From positions 49,506,440-49,570,439 of the forward strand of contig OX485807.1 of assembly GCA_950295325.1 (NCBI GenBank): a stretch of DNA of 64,000 nucleotides, read 5' to 3'. Within the stretch, counting starts at the first letter, position 1; each line of letters begins with the position of its first letter. The DNA comes from Polytrichum commune. Lineage: Eukaryota; Streptophyta; Polytrichopsida; Polytrichales; Polytrichaceae. The translations under genes were made by a program, and so were the position numbers. Of the stretch, positions 21,649-32,903 are shown one piece after another. The notes below the pieces were generated by a model. The model worked only from the letters and a program-made list of their open reading frames with translations, did no database searches and was not told the origin of the DNA.

Positions 21649-23124
21649 TTAAGACTGCTGGAAATTCCTGTCCTCAGGAGCTGGTAGGAATGGAAATGGG
21701 GCAGCAGACAGGGCAGCAATAGGAGGCCGAACAGGCCAATAAGACCAATCGCGCTTCTCATTCTTCCTTACACCTTCTAAATTGACATAAACAAATGGAC
21801 CGTGAGCTGTCGAATTTCCTTCTGTTGTCTCTGCCTCCAATTTGCTGTCTGTGAGAGAATTGGGGTTTGGAATTCTCTGGTAGATCATGGCGGTCGACAA
21901 AACCACCAAGTAGAGCAAACTAGCCCGAAAGAGTGTGCGAGCTGCAATTGCATTAGGAGAGAAGTAGAACGAAGTCGCGGTGGCTCCAAGGCCAGCGCTT
22001 AGCAGCATCATCTCTAGTCCAAAATACCCAGATGCAACATCAAGCTCCTTCGCAAGAAAACCCAATGGCACAAGGTAAATACAATTCCGCAACGCTGCGA
22101 GCGCTGTTCGTCGACCGGACATGTCGCCAAGCGAGAGCATTTTGTACCTACCCGCAGCGTAGTCGCGACGACATAGAAACGCCAACGCCATGAAGTGAGG
22201 AATTTGCCAAAAGTACAAAGTTGCACCGAGAATCCAACCGCCCGCATCGATCTGCCCCGCCGCAGCCGCCCATCCCATGAGAGGAGGAATGGCACCTACG
22301 ACCGCACCAACCCATGTGTTCACCCAATGAATCTGCTTAAGAGGAGTGTACACAAGTGTGTACAACAAAAGGTTCCCAGCCCCTAACTCCGTGGTTAATG
22401 CATTTGTTTTGTAAGCCAACAACATAACCCCGCCAACACCCGCGGTAACTGCAAAGGCTGTTGCATGTAACACTCCCATGCGTCCAGAAGGGAGAGGTCT
22501 ACGCATCGTCCTCTTCATCCTGGCGTCATTCGCAATTTCCATAATTTGGTTGAATGCATTTGCAGAGCACGATGTCATCATGGTCCCAGCTGACATCCAT
22601 GCTAGCCCTGCCCAATCCACCACCTCCCCGCTGCCCATCACAAACCCTAACCCTGCTGTCATCACCACCAGGATGCTCAGCCGCACCTTTGAAAGCTCCG
22701 AGTAGCATTGCACCGCGGATTTGATCGAAGCCAAGAGGCTCAATCTCTCCCCAACCTCCTTCCCTAATCCTCCATTCGAAACCCTACCGATCAAACCCTT
22801 CTTCCCGGTCCATGCCACCGCTGCGCTTGCCGTCCCCCGAGAGCACACGGCCACGTTCACAGTCAGCTGGAATCTCCGAAGAATTTCGTTCCTTGCAATT
22901 CCCACGGTGTGTGGAAGACTGCCGCTGCCGTTGCTCTTCACACCGCACGAGGAGAATGTGTGGAATCCCTTGACCCCGAATTTCGTTGATCCCGCAAGGA
23001 GGCCGTGAATGTTGTTAAGGTGCCGATGATGTCCATCATGTGCGATCCACCTTGCCGCTTGTTTCTGAAGCGGATGTGAGCGCGCGGCTGATTGCAGCCG
23101 CAGCAGCAGCGCTAATGCGGCCAT
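21649..23124 (-). CDS. COX10: Heme O synthase (protoheme IX farnesyltransferase), mitochondrial
   Basis: A 491-residue single-exon UbiA-family prenyltransferase that converts heme b to heme O for cytochrome c oxidase assembly in the mitochondrial inner membrane. Residues 1-35 (MAALALLLRLQSAARSHPLQ...) look like a presequence: Arg-rich, with no acidic residue before position 30. Residues 140-165 hold the YSELSKVRLSILVVMTAGLG start. The first prenyl-diphosphate/Mg motif is at 189-212 (NAFNQIMEIANDARMKRTM, then RRPLPSG). The second is at 321-340 (DYAAGRYKMLSLGDMSGRRT). About eight to nine hydrophobic helices span 150-415. The ~75-residue tail ends in a Pro-rich segment. ATG 23124 is chosen because the in-frame codons upstream are non-ATG and the presequence starts there. 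The frame is clean and key motifs are intact, so it should be functional. A (CT)n run lies about 75-98 bp upstream of the ATG. Confidence 0.93.
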   Translation of the reverse strand: MAALALLLRLQSAARSHPLQKQAARWIAHDGHHRHLNNIHGLLAGSTKFGVKGFHTFSSCGVKSNGSGSLPHTVGIARNEILRRFQLTVNVAVCSRGTASAAVAWTGKKGLIGRVSNGGLGKEVGERLSLLASIKSAVQCYSELSKVRLSILVVMTAGLGFVMGSGEVVDWAGLAWMSAGTMMTSCSANAFNQIMEIANDARMKRTMRRPLPSGRMGVLHATAFAVTAGVGGVMLLAYKTNALTTELGAGNLLLYTLVYTPLKQIHWVNTWVGAVVGAIPPLMGWAAAAGQIDAGGWILGATLYFWQIPHFMALAFLCRRDYAAGRYKMLSLGDMSGRRTALAALRNCIYLVPLGFLAKELDVASGYFGLEMMLLSAGLGATATSFYFSPNAIAARTLFRASLLYLVVLSTAMIYQRIPNPNSLTDSKLEAETTEGNSTAHGPFVYVNLEGVRKNEKRDWSYWPVRPPIAALSAAPFPFLPAPEDRNFQQS

Positions 23125-23198
23125 GACGGGAACACCATAGCCAGCGCGATCGCTGCAACGAAACAAGCGAAGCTACACACACAAACAAACAACTAAAT

Positions 23199-23222
23199 CT
23201 CTCTCTCTCTCTCTCTCTCTCT
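23199..23222. repeat. (CT)n / (GA)n microsatellite upstream of COX10
   Basis: About twelve uninterrupted CT dinucleotides. Read on the COX10 strand this is a GA run, probably in or just before the 5' UTR. GAGA-type tracts are common at plant promoters. Confidence 0.9.
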
Positions 23223-23394
23223 CAACCTCAACCTCAACTAAGGAGTTAGTTCCAACTAAGGTTGGAGTTTGCATCTTTTTAGGATGAGTGATATTGGGGA
23301 ATTATTTTTCTTGCAAGGAGAAACAAATTCTAAGAAAGACTGCAATTTTTTTTAAAGAATTCATGAATATGAAAAATTACTATAAATTTCAAAG

Positions 23395-23690
23395 CAGTAA
23401 AGTTTAAGGTATCACATAGTCGATTTATAGGTCAACCCATAACCACTCATCTAAATGCTAATTCTTGGCTACGACAGTTATGAAAGCTCTTATGAGGGTA
23501 GTCAATCTTAAGCCGCCACCACATAAACCTTAACTCCATTCTCCTAGAATATATAAATCTCATCCATGTCAGCATTAGATGACCCTAGTGCGCGGTTAAA
23601 TGGACTTGGTCAACTATAGATCCTCGACCCTAATTTGTGCATTTGTTGTGGGTTTACACTAGGATCCAAGACCAAAAAAAAACCCCAAAA
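23395..23690 (-). repeat. Dispersed repeat E, reverse copy
   Basis: The reverse complement matches 19600-19850: the words GTCCATTTAACC, ACTAGGGTCATcTAATG, GACATGGATGA and ACCTATAAATC occur in order. It lies just upstream of COX10. Confidence 0.6.
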
Positions 23691-24210
23691 TGAAGCAATC
23701 TTGTTGAAATAATATGAAATGAAATTTTATTTTCAAGCCCAACAAGCCAAAAGACTTATGGACTAAAGCACATCGAGGTGGTGTCAGAAAGGTGAATTTC
23801 TTAAGGTAACAGAGTGCGATGCCCTATGTGAAACATCGACTACTAATCAACTTGATAGTCCAATTGGAATGAAGACCTGAGTTTGCCTCGTACTAAAGCT
23901 TATCATTTAAGAGAGGGAAGGAAACCAACCTCTAATGGAGCAATAGCCCCTCTCCGCATGACTTTATATAATACATGGCCATTTAGCTAGAAATGAGCGG
24001 CAGAAGCGGGAAGGAACATGTTCACACAATTGGGGAGCCTTGGGAAAGCTTTCACGGGATTTCCCAATAATCCATTGGTTTAAGATTACTTAGCTTCTTA
24101 ACATATACAACGTTTTGGCTAAAGGGTTGTCACTCGTGCACTCACCGGTTAGATATTTACTTACCTTCTTCAGATGCATTCCCTACCTCAAGGCCTTGTA
24201 GTTAAGCTTA

Positions 24211-24711
24211 GGACCACTTCACCCACGAGACTAAGAGCCCGTGACCATTACACTTCAAGCACTCTCATCGGTGAAAAAGGTGGAGCCGGTCCAAGTTCAC
24301 TTCACACTACTCTTGAGGGACCAACGGAGTATATGAATCCAAGATGGATGTATAAGTCTACATAGATTCCTACATGGCATCGAATGGATCATGTTTCATG
24401 GTCCATTTGGATTATGTTTCAAAACCACTTCTTGGAGGTAGGCCTACCACAAAACCGGGAGACCATGGCACTCCGAACGCTCACAACCGTTATTTTATTC
24501 TATATTATCATGAGTGAGGACCCGCATGAATAGAAATTCATCGAAGTAGCATTTCGTTGAAGGCCCAATCACATATGACTTCGCATTACACTTGAGGATC
24601 AGTGATCACACTAGATGATTTTGGAGGTGTGTCGGGATGGCCTTTGGACACTTTCTTTTGGGCTCTCACAATTTCATGGTCACGGCTCTTGGCTTGTGTG
24701 CGAAGTGGCCC
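24211..24711 (+). mobile_element. MITE family A, complete copy (501 bp)
   Basis: The ends are GGACCACTTCACCCACGAGA and ...GTGTGCGAAGTGGCCC, with TTA duplicated at 24208-24210 and 24712-24714. It is collinear with the copy at 14342-14835 throughout. Confidence 0.88.
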
Positions 24712-24830
24712 TTAGACGCCTTCCTTTGCCACTGAAACCTCAATCCTAAAATCCCAAGCTTCCGATCATCCGCTTGCATGCGCCCTTGATAGGTCAATCA
24801 CTCTGAAGAACTCTTGCAAGAGTTCACTTA

Positions 24831-25304
24831 GGGCCACTTCACACACGGGCCAAGAGCCGTGACCATGAAATTGTGAGAGCCCAAAAGAAAGTGTCCAAAG
24901 GCCATCCCAACACACCTCCAAAATCATTTAGTGTGGTCACGGATCCTCGAGTGTAGTGTGAAGTCATATGTGATTGGGCCCTCAACCAAATGCTATTTCG
25001 ATGAATTTCTATTCATACGGGTCCTCACACATGATAAAATAGAATAAACCAACGGTTGTGAGCGTTCAGAGTGTCATGATCTCCCGGTTTTTTGAAAATA
25101 GTCCAAGTGACCATGAAACATGATCCAATCGATGCCATGTCGGAATCCATGTAGACTTTCACATCCATCTTGCAATCACATACTCCGTTGGTCCCTCAAG
25201 TGTAGTGTGAAGCGGCGAACTTGGACCGGCTTCGCCTTTTCCACCAATGAGAGTGCTTGAAGTGTGATGGTCACGGGCTCTCAGTCTCATGTGCGAAGTG
25301 GCCC
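24831..25304 (-). mobile_element. MITE family A, complete copy in reverse (474 bp)
   Basis: It starts GGGCCACTTCACACACGGGC and ends ...GCGAAGTGGCCC, with TTA duplicated at 24828-24830 and 25305-25307. It is only 119 bp from the preceding copy and in inverted orientation, so the pair could form a long hairpin in a read-through transcript. Confidence 0.88.
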
Positions 25305-25307
25305 TTA

Positions 25308-26117
25308 CATTCAGGTTTCACAAATAACTTCAAACCTCGTTTTCTGCAGTCTGAAGTGGGAATTCCAATGTGCATTCACAATAGCTAAAACATGTCGATT
25401 CCAGGTCTTCATTCGACCAACCTAGAGCAGCACGGAAGTCGATTAAGTTTTGGTAATCCAAAGTAAATGAACAATGTCCTGAAGATTGGGCCATAACCCT
25501 CTGTAATTGCGATTTAGGGTTTACACTTAGACCTACTTAGAATCCCCCTTCCAAACATCGAGTGATCTTGCCCATAATAACAAGATCGCAGTAAGAAAAT
25601 GCCCCCGGTCCTCTGCATACTATCTGCTCAAATTCCACAACTCAAATTTCATTTACGGTTTATCATTGTAGATATATAGACCCTAATGTGTTGAATTTTT
25701 TTTTTGGTCATCTGTAAGTGACCATAGTTGCAAGATCAATATCTACCATGTCACAGCAGAACTTTGTAGTTTGAATTCCAGGCCTCTAAGTATAACCTTT
25801 GTAATCTACCCCTGTTTGAATACTTTGCGAAAACTAGAATATTGTTGGTAATTGATGATCGAATGCCCCTTTAACCACACAAAAATTACATGGTTTTCCT
25901 GCCTAATGTTGTTTTTTTTTAAACTTATCACACTTATTCTGTCTCCAACCCACAACACCAACAGTGTGGTTTAGGATTCAAACGAAAACAACTCTACTAT
26001 TCCACAGATCTCAATTTTATGTTGCATCATTTATTTTTAAATAGGTGCTCAATAAATTTTGATTCTCCTATTATGTAATTTCGTCATATGCGTAGTGAGG
26101 ACAAGATTCCGACCACC
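25308..26117. other. AT-rich intergenic sequence
   Basis: No gene or shared repeat was recognised. Confidence 0.4.
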
Positions 26118-26512
26118 ACCCATGATAATGTTGGCCCTGGGCTAAATCACATCTGGATTGAGATGGGCCCCACCACTCCCACACCTCCTTCACTACCCAG
26201 TCTTCCTACCCGCACCTGCGTGGGAACTCTTCCCTATTGGGAATCAATGTGACAATATCCGGTCACTTAAGCCATCGAGCTCCTTTGGCATGTGAAGGAA
26301 CTCCATCGATTAACCTGAGAATAATGAAAGTGATGTACTTGAATATTTGTAATTTTGACCAGGTATTGTGACATTGGTTCCCAACGGGGAAGAGTTCCCA
26401 CGCAGATGCAGGCGTGAAGATTGGGCAGTGAAGAAGTCGTGGGAGGGGCGGGCGGGACCCAACCATATGCAGATGTGATTCAACCCGGGGCATAGTGATG
26501 GGTCATTAGCTA
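26118..26512. mobile_element. Foldback element with ~130-bp arms
   Basis: The left part (26118-26255) and the reverse complement of the right part (26365-26512) align along their length. Both carry AATCACATCTG and TGCGTGGGAACTCTTCCC, both lead inward to AATGTgACAATA, and both start outside with CCCAT. The central loop is about 100 bp. There is no coding capacity and no clear target duplication. Long arms of this type are seen in foldback or MULE-type non-autonomous elements. Confidence 0.7.
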
Positions 26513-26618
26513 GTGTTTAGTCATTACCCAAGTGTTCAGATATTCTTAAAAGGGAGTGTAGGGTTTGGGGTCTTATTTCATTGTTGAATTCAATTCCAAC
26601 CCTTGTGATTTGGTTTTG

Positions 26619-26990
26619 ATGTATGCAGTTATGGCTAGGTTGGAGGATTCCGATGTAATGGTAGTTTGTGTGTTAGCATTGTTGATTTTTCTTTTGAATG
26701 CCCAAGACACCGTGTTGAACACCACCCAATTGCTAGGGCTCGGCGCCTTGTTTCCCAAATGCTCTCATGATATTTGTAAAGTTGTTTGCCATGTAGATGA
26801 CTTCAATCGTGCAACCATGGTTGCGTTGCATTGTTTCCAACTATTCAAGAAGTGTATTTTAAATGACCCCGACCTAGGATTTTGGATGAAACCTAGGTCA
26901 ACCACTTGCTTTCCCAATTTGTTATGAAGGAGTATGACAAAATGTGGATTGCTTTGTTTCGTGTGACGAGAGAGCTCCAATATTAATGTC
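26619..26990 (+). pseudogene. PIF/Harbinger-like transposase N-terminal relic
   Basis: The frame 26565-26927 ends LGFWMKPRSTTCFPNLL. One base-shift later the neighbouring frame reads MKEYDKMWIALFRVTRE. Together these resemble the 'WmkPRSTtWfxxFLxxEyDddrWIxnFRmtRxt' block found N-terminal to the DDE_4 nuclease domain of plant HARBI1/ALP1-like proteins. The following sequence is out of frame and the catalytic region is not readable. Family call from pattern only. Confidence 0.4.
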
Positions 26991-27253
26991 TTGGAACATC
27001 TTAGATTCGCATAATATTGTTGAGCACATGACATTTAGTTGTTGGATGGCACACCCTTCAAGCTCAAACCTAGTTGGGCACCCTTGGACATCTTTTGTGA
27101 CTGAAGATCCTAGTAGTGGTTGCAATTTTGTTCTTTTTGTCAAACTAAGCATCGATGTTCTTTGAGGGGTGATCATAATGACCGATTTGCTTCTGATACG
27201 GTTATTGTGGCCTTTATTTTGTAGTTAGAAATTTTGTAGTTTCAATTGTAGTA

Positions 27254-27786
27254 CAATAATCTCCCACTTAAGTACACACTTTGAACCAGAGCCGTTGGTG
27301 CGCATTTAGTTGGTAGGAGTGTACTTTGCATAATTCCATCGAACCAAAATAAATGAGCAGTTTGTTGATGATGCAAACAACAAAGAATATTGTGCTCATG
27401 TGGTAGGGGATGTTGATGAAGTTATGAAAACAATGCGAATTGAAGAACCACCTATCGACGACGAAATCCAGCCTATCGAGACACTTGTTGGATCTGAAAG
27501 TGCTACCGACTTCAAAGGTTTTGAAGCTCTACACAACATTGTCCTCGACATCGACGACCAATTGCTTTACTCCGAAGTTGGACAGATGTATGATGAACTG
27601 CGACGATCATTTGAGATGTTTCAGCGAAACATTAATAAACTGACATTGAGTGTCAAGTGTAAAAAAATCATGCATTTGCGGGACATGACTTTGCATGACA
27701 TGTTCAAACAATGAAATATGAACCCTTATTTTTGTCAAAAAAAATTGCACACTTAAATGGGTACATACTTAAGTGGGAGATTACTG
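27254..27786 (+). mobile_element. TIR-bounded unit carrying a transposase C-terminal fragment
   Basis: The left end CAATAATCTCCCACTTAAGT and the inverse of the right end, CAGTAATCTCCCACTTAAGT, differ at one base over 20. TA flanks both ends (27252-27253 and 27787-27788), the pattern of pogo/mariner-type elements. Inside, 27400-27714 encodes 104 residues with FKGFEALHNIVLDIDDQL and MYDELRRSFEMF. The 'LHNI' block is typical of the C-terminus of HARBI1-like (PIF/Harbinger) transposases. The mismatch between TIR type and coding fragment is unexplained. Confidence 0.5.
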
Positions 27787-27788
27787 TA

Positions 27789-30700
27789 TGTGTGTGTGTG
27801 TGTACATATATATACACGTGCATTTTTTCTTAAATGGTTTTCGTTGACTGCTGGCAGTAGTTAGTTGAAAATAAATAAGAATAAGATAATATAATAACGG
27901 TTCACTTTTTTGTACATTGAAGACCATGAACTTCTTTGTGTAACTTACGTGCTCATCAATAAAGATTGACACAAATGGATCATGATGCATCTCAATATAG
28001 TTTGATATTGGCCAAGTCTCGTGTTCCACCTTCTCAAGGCCATGGATTTATACTTATCATACCTATTCCTACTTGTAACCCTTACCACATAGTGATCCAT
28101 GTAGATTGTACAAAATGAACATGGTTTGGACATAAGAGTACATGTGGTCAAGTTTGGACACATCTATAATCAATTATTTGAGAACTAATAGTTCGTCCAT
28201 CCCAATGTCCAAAACGATGTGTTAATCAGTGTATTGAAAATCACTTCCAATTACCTACAAGACCCAATAGAATTCATGTAGTCCATTTGTAGGCAATGAC
28301 CCAACTAATGACTCAGGTACACAAAGACTTTCTCGTCTTGTGTTACCCACCCATATCAATATTTGGCTGGTATTACAATTTTGACATCAATTGAGTAGTT
28401 TTTGTGATGCCATTATTGATATTGTGTATTGTTACCATGCATCAATTTATATACTAACGCGACATTGGACCACACCTTATCTATTTAAGGTAATAACCCA
28501 TTTTGAATTATGGGATCAATCAAACCCTTGAACATCACCAAGGCCCCGACATGGTTTTTGAGACAAAAAATTGAAAGATTCTTCTTTGCTGACTTCATAT
28601 ATGTTCTTTCAATTTTCAATTTAGTAACCCAATAGCCTTATCCTTCTAGTAACATTATATAATTAAGGAAACGTGTTGAAATGAGCATGCACATATGGTA
28701 AAACATAGTGTTCAATACAACGTATACTATCTAGTAACCTTAACTACTACCATTTCTACAAACGATGGGAATTCTTATTTACAGACCTTTAAACTATGTT
28801 TTACGTAAGTTAGTTTGAGCCTTGGAATATGATTTCATTGAATCTTATAAAAATATTATATAAATGACTTAATGCCATGTCAAGATATCAAATCTAGATT
28901 TCAAATGTATGCATATGAGTTTTATTTATTTTATAACAACTTTCATTTTTATGTGAACAATATTTGAGCATTGAAAGTTGTTCATCTTAAATCATCTCAC
29001 CTTCAAGAAACATATGGTACCATGTTAAGGGTTAAGGGTTAGACACATGTTCATACTCATGCTAAGAGGTCAAGGGTCACGACTTTTGTATTCTATATCG
29101 TCTCATTGCTTGGAAAAATGAGTGACTATTCCACTCAAGTATTTTATACTAGGCCCTTCATACTTGATTAACCAAGGTTTAGAATGGACAAGAAAGTGAC
29201 CGAGTCACTCAACTACATTGATACATGCATTTAGGTTGACCCATGCTACTAATCTATTGACATTCCACACCTCTTTTTTTTTTAAGGATTTGTACCATAG
29301 TAACAAAATGCAATAGATGTTTTTAAGGTTTTGATATTATGATTGTGGTTGCTATACACACGAATAAACAAAGTTTCAATTTTGTGATATGGTCTTGGCC
29401 CAAGTAATTTGCATGAGGAGAAAGTCAACCTATTTCTAATATCAACCTAATTGCACATAACAATTTACATGTCCTATGTATCATATAACGTAATTGTGTA
29501 ACATCAGCAAACAACTTCATGATGGTCCCTTTCCAAAAAAGAAATGTTGCGGTTACATAAATTGATAATTACAAAATGCTTGTCAAAAAGCTCGTAGTAC
29601 ATAATCATAACAAGGAATCCTGGAATTAAAGGAGAATTACGCTCATGTGATACATGGTCCCATGGAACAAATCCAAGGTAGTTGTGTCATGTTACGTTCA
29701 TTCATACCTCACCTTGTTCTTTGAATATTACACTTTCCATGTTTACCTTTTGATGTTGAGACGAAGCTGCCCTACAAAAATGTTATTGATATGATATAGA
29801 TTTTCCCTTTTCTTGTCATGTCTCAATGGTTGTGCAACTCATGTGTTTTAAGCAATTGACATAACATTACTATGGCTATGGAGGATGCTCCCTTTTCCAA
29901 ATGCAGAATCCTATTTCATAGTCGAGAATATAGCTTCATTAAATTACAGGTTGTACTTATTATTGGCATAACTAACTGCAGTGTTGTCATGTCGAAGGCG
30001 GCAACATGTGTCAGCCCCAAGCAAGAGGTGGGCACACATGGCGGCAACGTCAATATGTTTTTGTAATATAAGATTAAATTTTCAATACACATTTTTTAGG
30101 TCAGGCACAACTGCCGGTTTCCCTCACATTGTGAACAGTAGGAACTCATGCCGCGTACATTATGTGAGGGGCTGATCACACTAGCCACTTTGGCACCATT
30201 TGTCATCATATTTGACTATAAAATTGTGAAAAGTGATGGGCCAACATCCATTTCTCAACATAATCCCGGGCAATTTCACGGTTGGAACTGGACGGAAAGT
30301 TTGGTGTGATCGGGGCATGAGGGATGTCCAACAACAGGGGAACATTGTGCTTTCATATTTCCCGACACTAGAAATGCAACACTCTAGTGTTGAGTAATAT
30401 TATGGAAGACAAAACCAAGCGATCTAAGGGTTTATATTGTAATTCTCGTAGATGGGTAGAGGTTCTAAAGTATCTAAGTTCGTCCACCTTGGCAAAGGAT
30501 ACACTTGCATGATTTTTTTCGTGAAAATCTTCAAAAGACGCGGTAGGACCACATCCACGCCAAGCGGGCTTGGCTTGGCTACTTTCCGTTAAGATAAACC
30601 CAATCATATTCATCCATCCTTGGGGATCTCCCACCGTCGCATGTTTCATCCATCCCTCGCCAGCCTTTTTGGGGTGCTCATAATGGGGAGCAAGTGGGGG

Positions 30701-31619
30701 AGCAAATTGCTCAAGTTATATGCCACGTATATATGTATAGATGGATGGATGCTATGCATGCAATGCATGCATGTATGGATGTATGATATGTGTGTGTATA
30801 TACATATACATATGAATGAATGTATGTTATGTATGTATGCTATGCTATGGATGGATGGATGGATGGATGGATGGTCATTATGTATGAGGATAGGATCATA
30901 TCTACAACTTCAAGGTCATGTGTTCGCCTAGTGTTCCCATGTGCTCCTTTCAATGCACACTGAGGTGGCGTGTGCCGGAACCTCACCACCTTCACTTCGG
31001 CATTAATACTTTAATAAATACCTCACGCAACACATCGTTTGTTTATCAAATTTGTGGATAAATAGATACACTAATAAATACTCGTGTTAATGTACTTGGT
31101 AAATTAATGTGCAAATGTTCAATGACGTGGGGTGCATTAATTGTTTAGGCATGGTGGAAATAACATCGGGTTCAAAATATGGGCCTTCCCATAGACTTCC
31201 CGCCAACAACTTGAGTGTTAGTTCAAGGACAGAAGTAGCATTATATGAAAACAATCACCCACGTTAGTTTTTTAGAAGAAAAACAGTAACGTGGTCTGCT
31301 CGGATTTTAAAGCATAAATTTGACATGGAGTTGAAGAATAACGTGGATTTATGAAATTGGTATGACCCACACTAATAGGATTATTTAGTGTAGTAATGTT
31401 TGGAAATATATATATTTGGCTTAGGGATAGCAATTCACATTAATATCAAAGGCTCAAAACAATTGCTTGAAGCTTAAATGTCACATTTTTCTAAAATTGG
31501 GTGAGTATTTTTCTTGAGTCAAGCCTACATGATTTGAAATGAAAGTGGTGCCCCATTAGCCCAACTCGTTTCGTTGTACTTAGACTTGGACCTTAGTGTA
31601 ACTCGGATCCATCACAACA
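27789..31619. other. AT-rich intergenic sequence with microsatellites
   Basis: No supported gene in nearly 4 kb. Simple sequence (TG)n/(TA)n lies at 27786-27815, and a cluster of ATGT/ATGG repeats at about 30725-30875. Small open frames here have no recognisable content. Confidence 0.4.
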
Positions 31620-32325
31620 ACAATTTGGACAGTTGTACTTGAGTGAGATGTGAGCAGGTGTGGATCTAAGGACAAACACCCAGAAAACATGTGTTTTAAA
31701 AGAGATTGAATAACGTGCTCAAAATTTGCTAACCACTCTAGATTCAATCATCAACATGATTGGGGGACCTTTTATGACCACTTGATGAGCACACGAGTCT
31801 TCACTTTGATAACGATTAAGATATTCATATGAGCTTAAAAGGCACCACGGGCCTTGGCTTGGTGGTTAGGCTCATGGCCCCCAATGAGGAGGTTGTGGGT
31901 TCTATTCCCCATGCCGGCGTGGTGCTCACCACCTTAGTCCACCCAACTATGGTGGGGGGTCCTTGGACCTTGTTGTATGGGTACCTCAAAGCCCTTTGGG
32001 GGGATACCATGTCCGGTATCTTCAAGGCACTAGTGGCTAGCTAGGAACTAGTATAGTGTGTCACTATAGTGTCCATCCTCGAAAGGGGAGAGTAGTATTG
32101 TCCCAGTGTCCCCTTGTCCAGTGGCCATCGGGTTCACTGGCATTACGAACGGACACTTTATTCACACCGGCCCCTTGCTAAAAAGGGACCGGAGTTTCTC
32201 TTTCTTTTATGAGCTTAAAAAATAATGAGGCAAATGGCTACATGCATGATTTGGATGTGCTAAGCATCTCGTACCAATTGCGCGTCCCTTATCCTATGAG
32301 AAGTGGCTACATAGAGAAAAAAAAA
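31620..32325 (+). repeat. Dispersed repeat E, copy split by a SINE
   Basis: The left part 31620-31840 and right part 32209-32325 align to repeat E (19310-19610) as one unit once the SINE at 31841-32208 and one target duplication are removed. Confidence 0.65.
31841..32208 (+). mobile_element. Full-length tRNA-derived SINE, family 1 (368 bp)
   Basis: The 5' region has an A box (TGGCTTGGTGG, about 31855) and a B box (GGTTCTATTCC, 31898-31908) in the spacing of a polymerase III promoter. A 290-bp body unrelated to tRNA follows, with a short T-rich tail (TTTCTCTTTCTTTT). It is flanked by perfect 12-bp target duplications, ATGAGCTTAAAA (31829-31840 and 32209-32220). It is one of four copies in the window, the others being 12784-12941, 16619-16698 and 46416-46778. 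No protein is encoded; the open frames on both strands are accidental. Confidence 0.9.
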
Positions 32326-32903
32326 TCCAAATAACACGCATCTACCAGTATGTGTTTATTTCTTATTTGAAAAACAATGTTTAATTTCATGAGATTTTGC
32401 ATGTTGGCTAACAATGCACAACATGAATGTAAGTTGGACTTTATTATTTTATTCAAATTTGACTTTGGCGATAGGCTACAATTTTCTCCAAAAATTTGGA
32501 GGTAGGTCAAAAAAAAGGACACTATTATGGCAAACTTACTGATGACAACATGGACCGTGTACATATTGTTTGATGTGGAGGTGGAAATGACCAGCCAAAC
32601 CACATTGCTCTGTTGGGTTTTTTTTGGGGGGGGGGGGTATTAACGCCAATATTAATGCCACAATAAACCGTATGTTTAGTATAGTGAATCAAAATGTCAA
32701 ATCTAGAGCAAGAAAAAAAATCTTTTGTTATGCTCAAGACAAGTATAGTACACACAAGCAACCATTGGTCATGGTTTTTCCCATTCAAAAAATGAAGAAG
32801 AGTCCGGTGTAATGAAAAGCATAATTCATTAAAATAGAAGGATTTAGTGCATTATTTTGTTGGAAGGATTCTCGTGCTAGATGGGTGATTTGCGGCACTC
32901 ACA

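Noticed and set aside
26565-26927. The 120-codon frame as an intact gene
   Set aside because: The transposase-like similarity at its end continues only after a frame change. It is a relic, not a gene.
29025-29055. TTAAGGGTTAAGGGTTAG as an interstitial telomere repeat
   Set aside because: Only two to three imperfect units, not the TTTAGGG plant repeat; consistent with chance.
31829-32044. Open frames on both strands within 31825-32044
   Set aside because: They lie wholly inside the SINE body and are repeated in the other full SINE copy (46574-46819). They are not conserved as protein.
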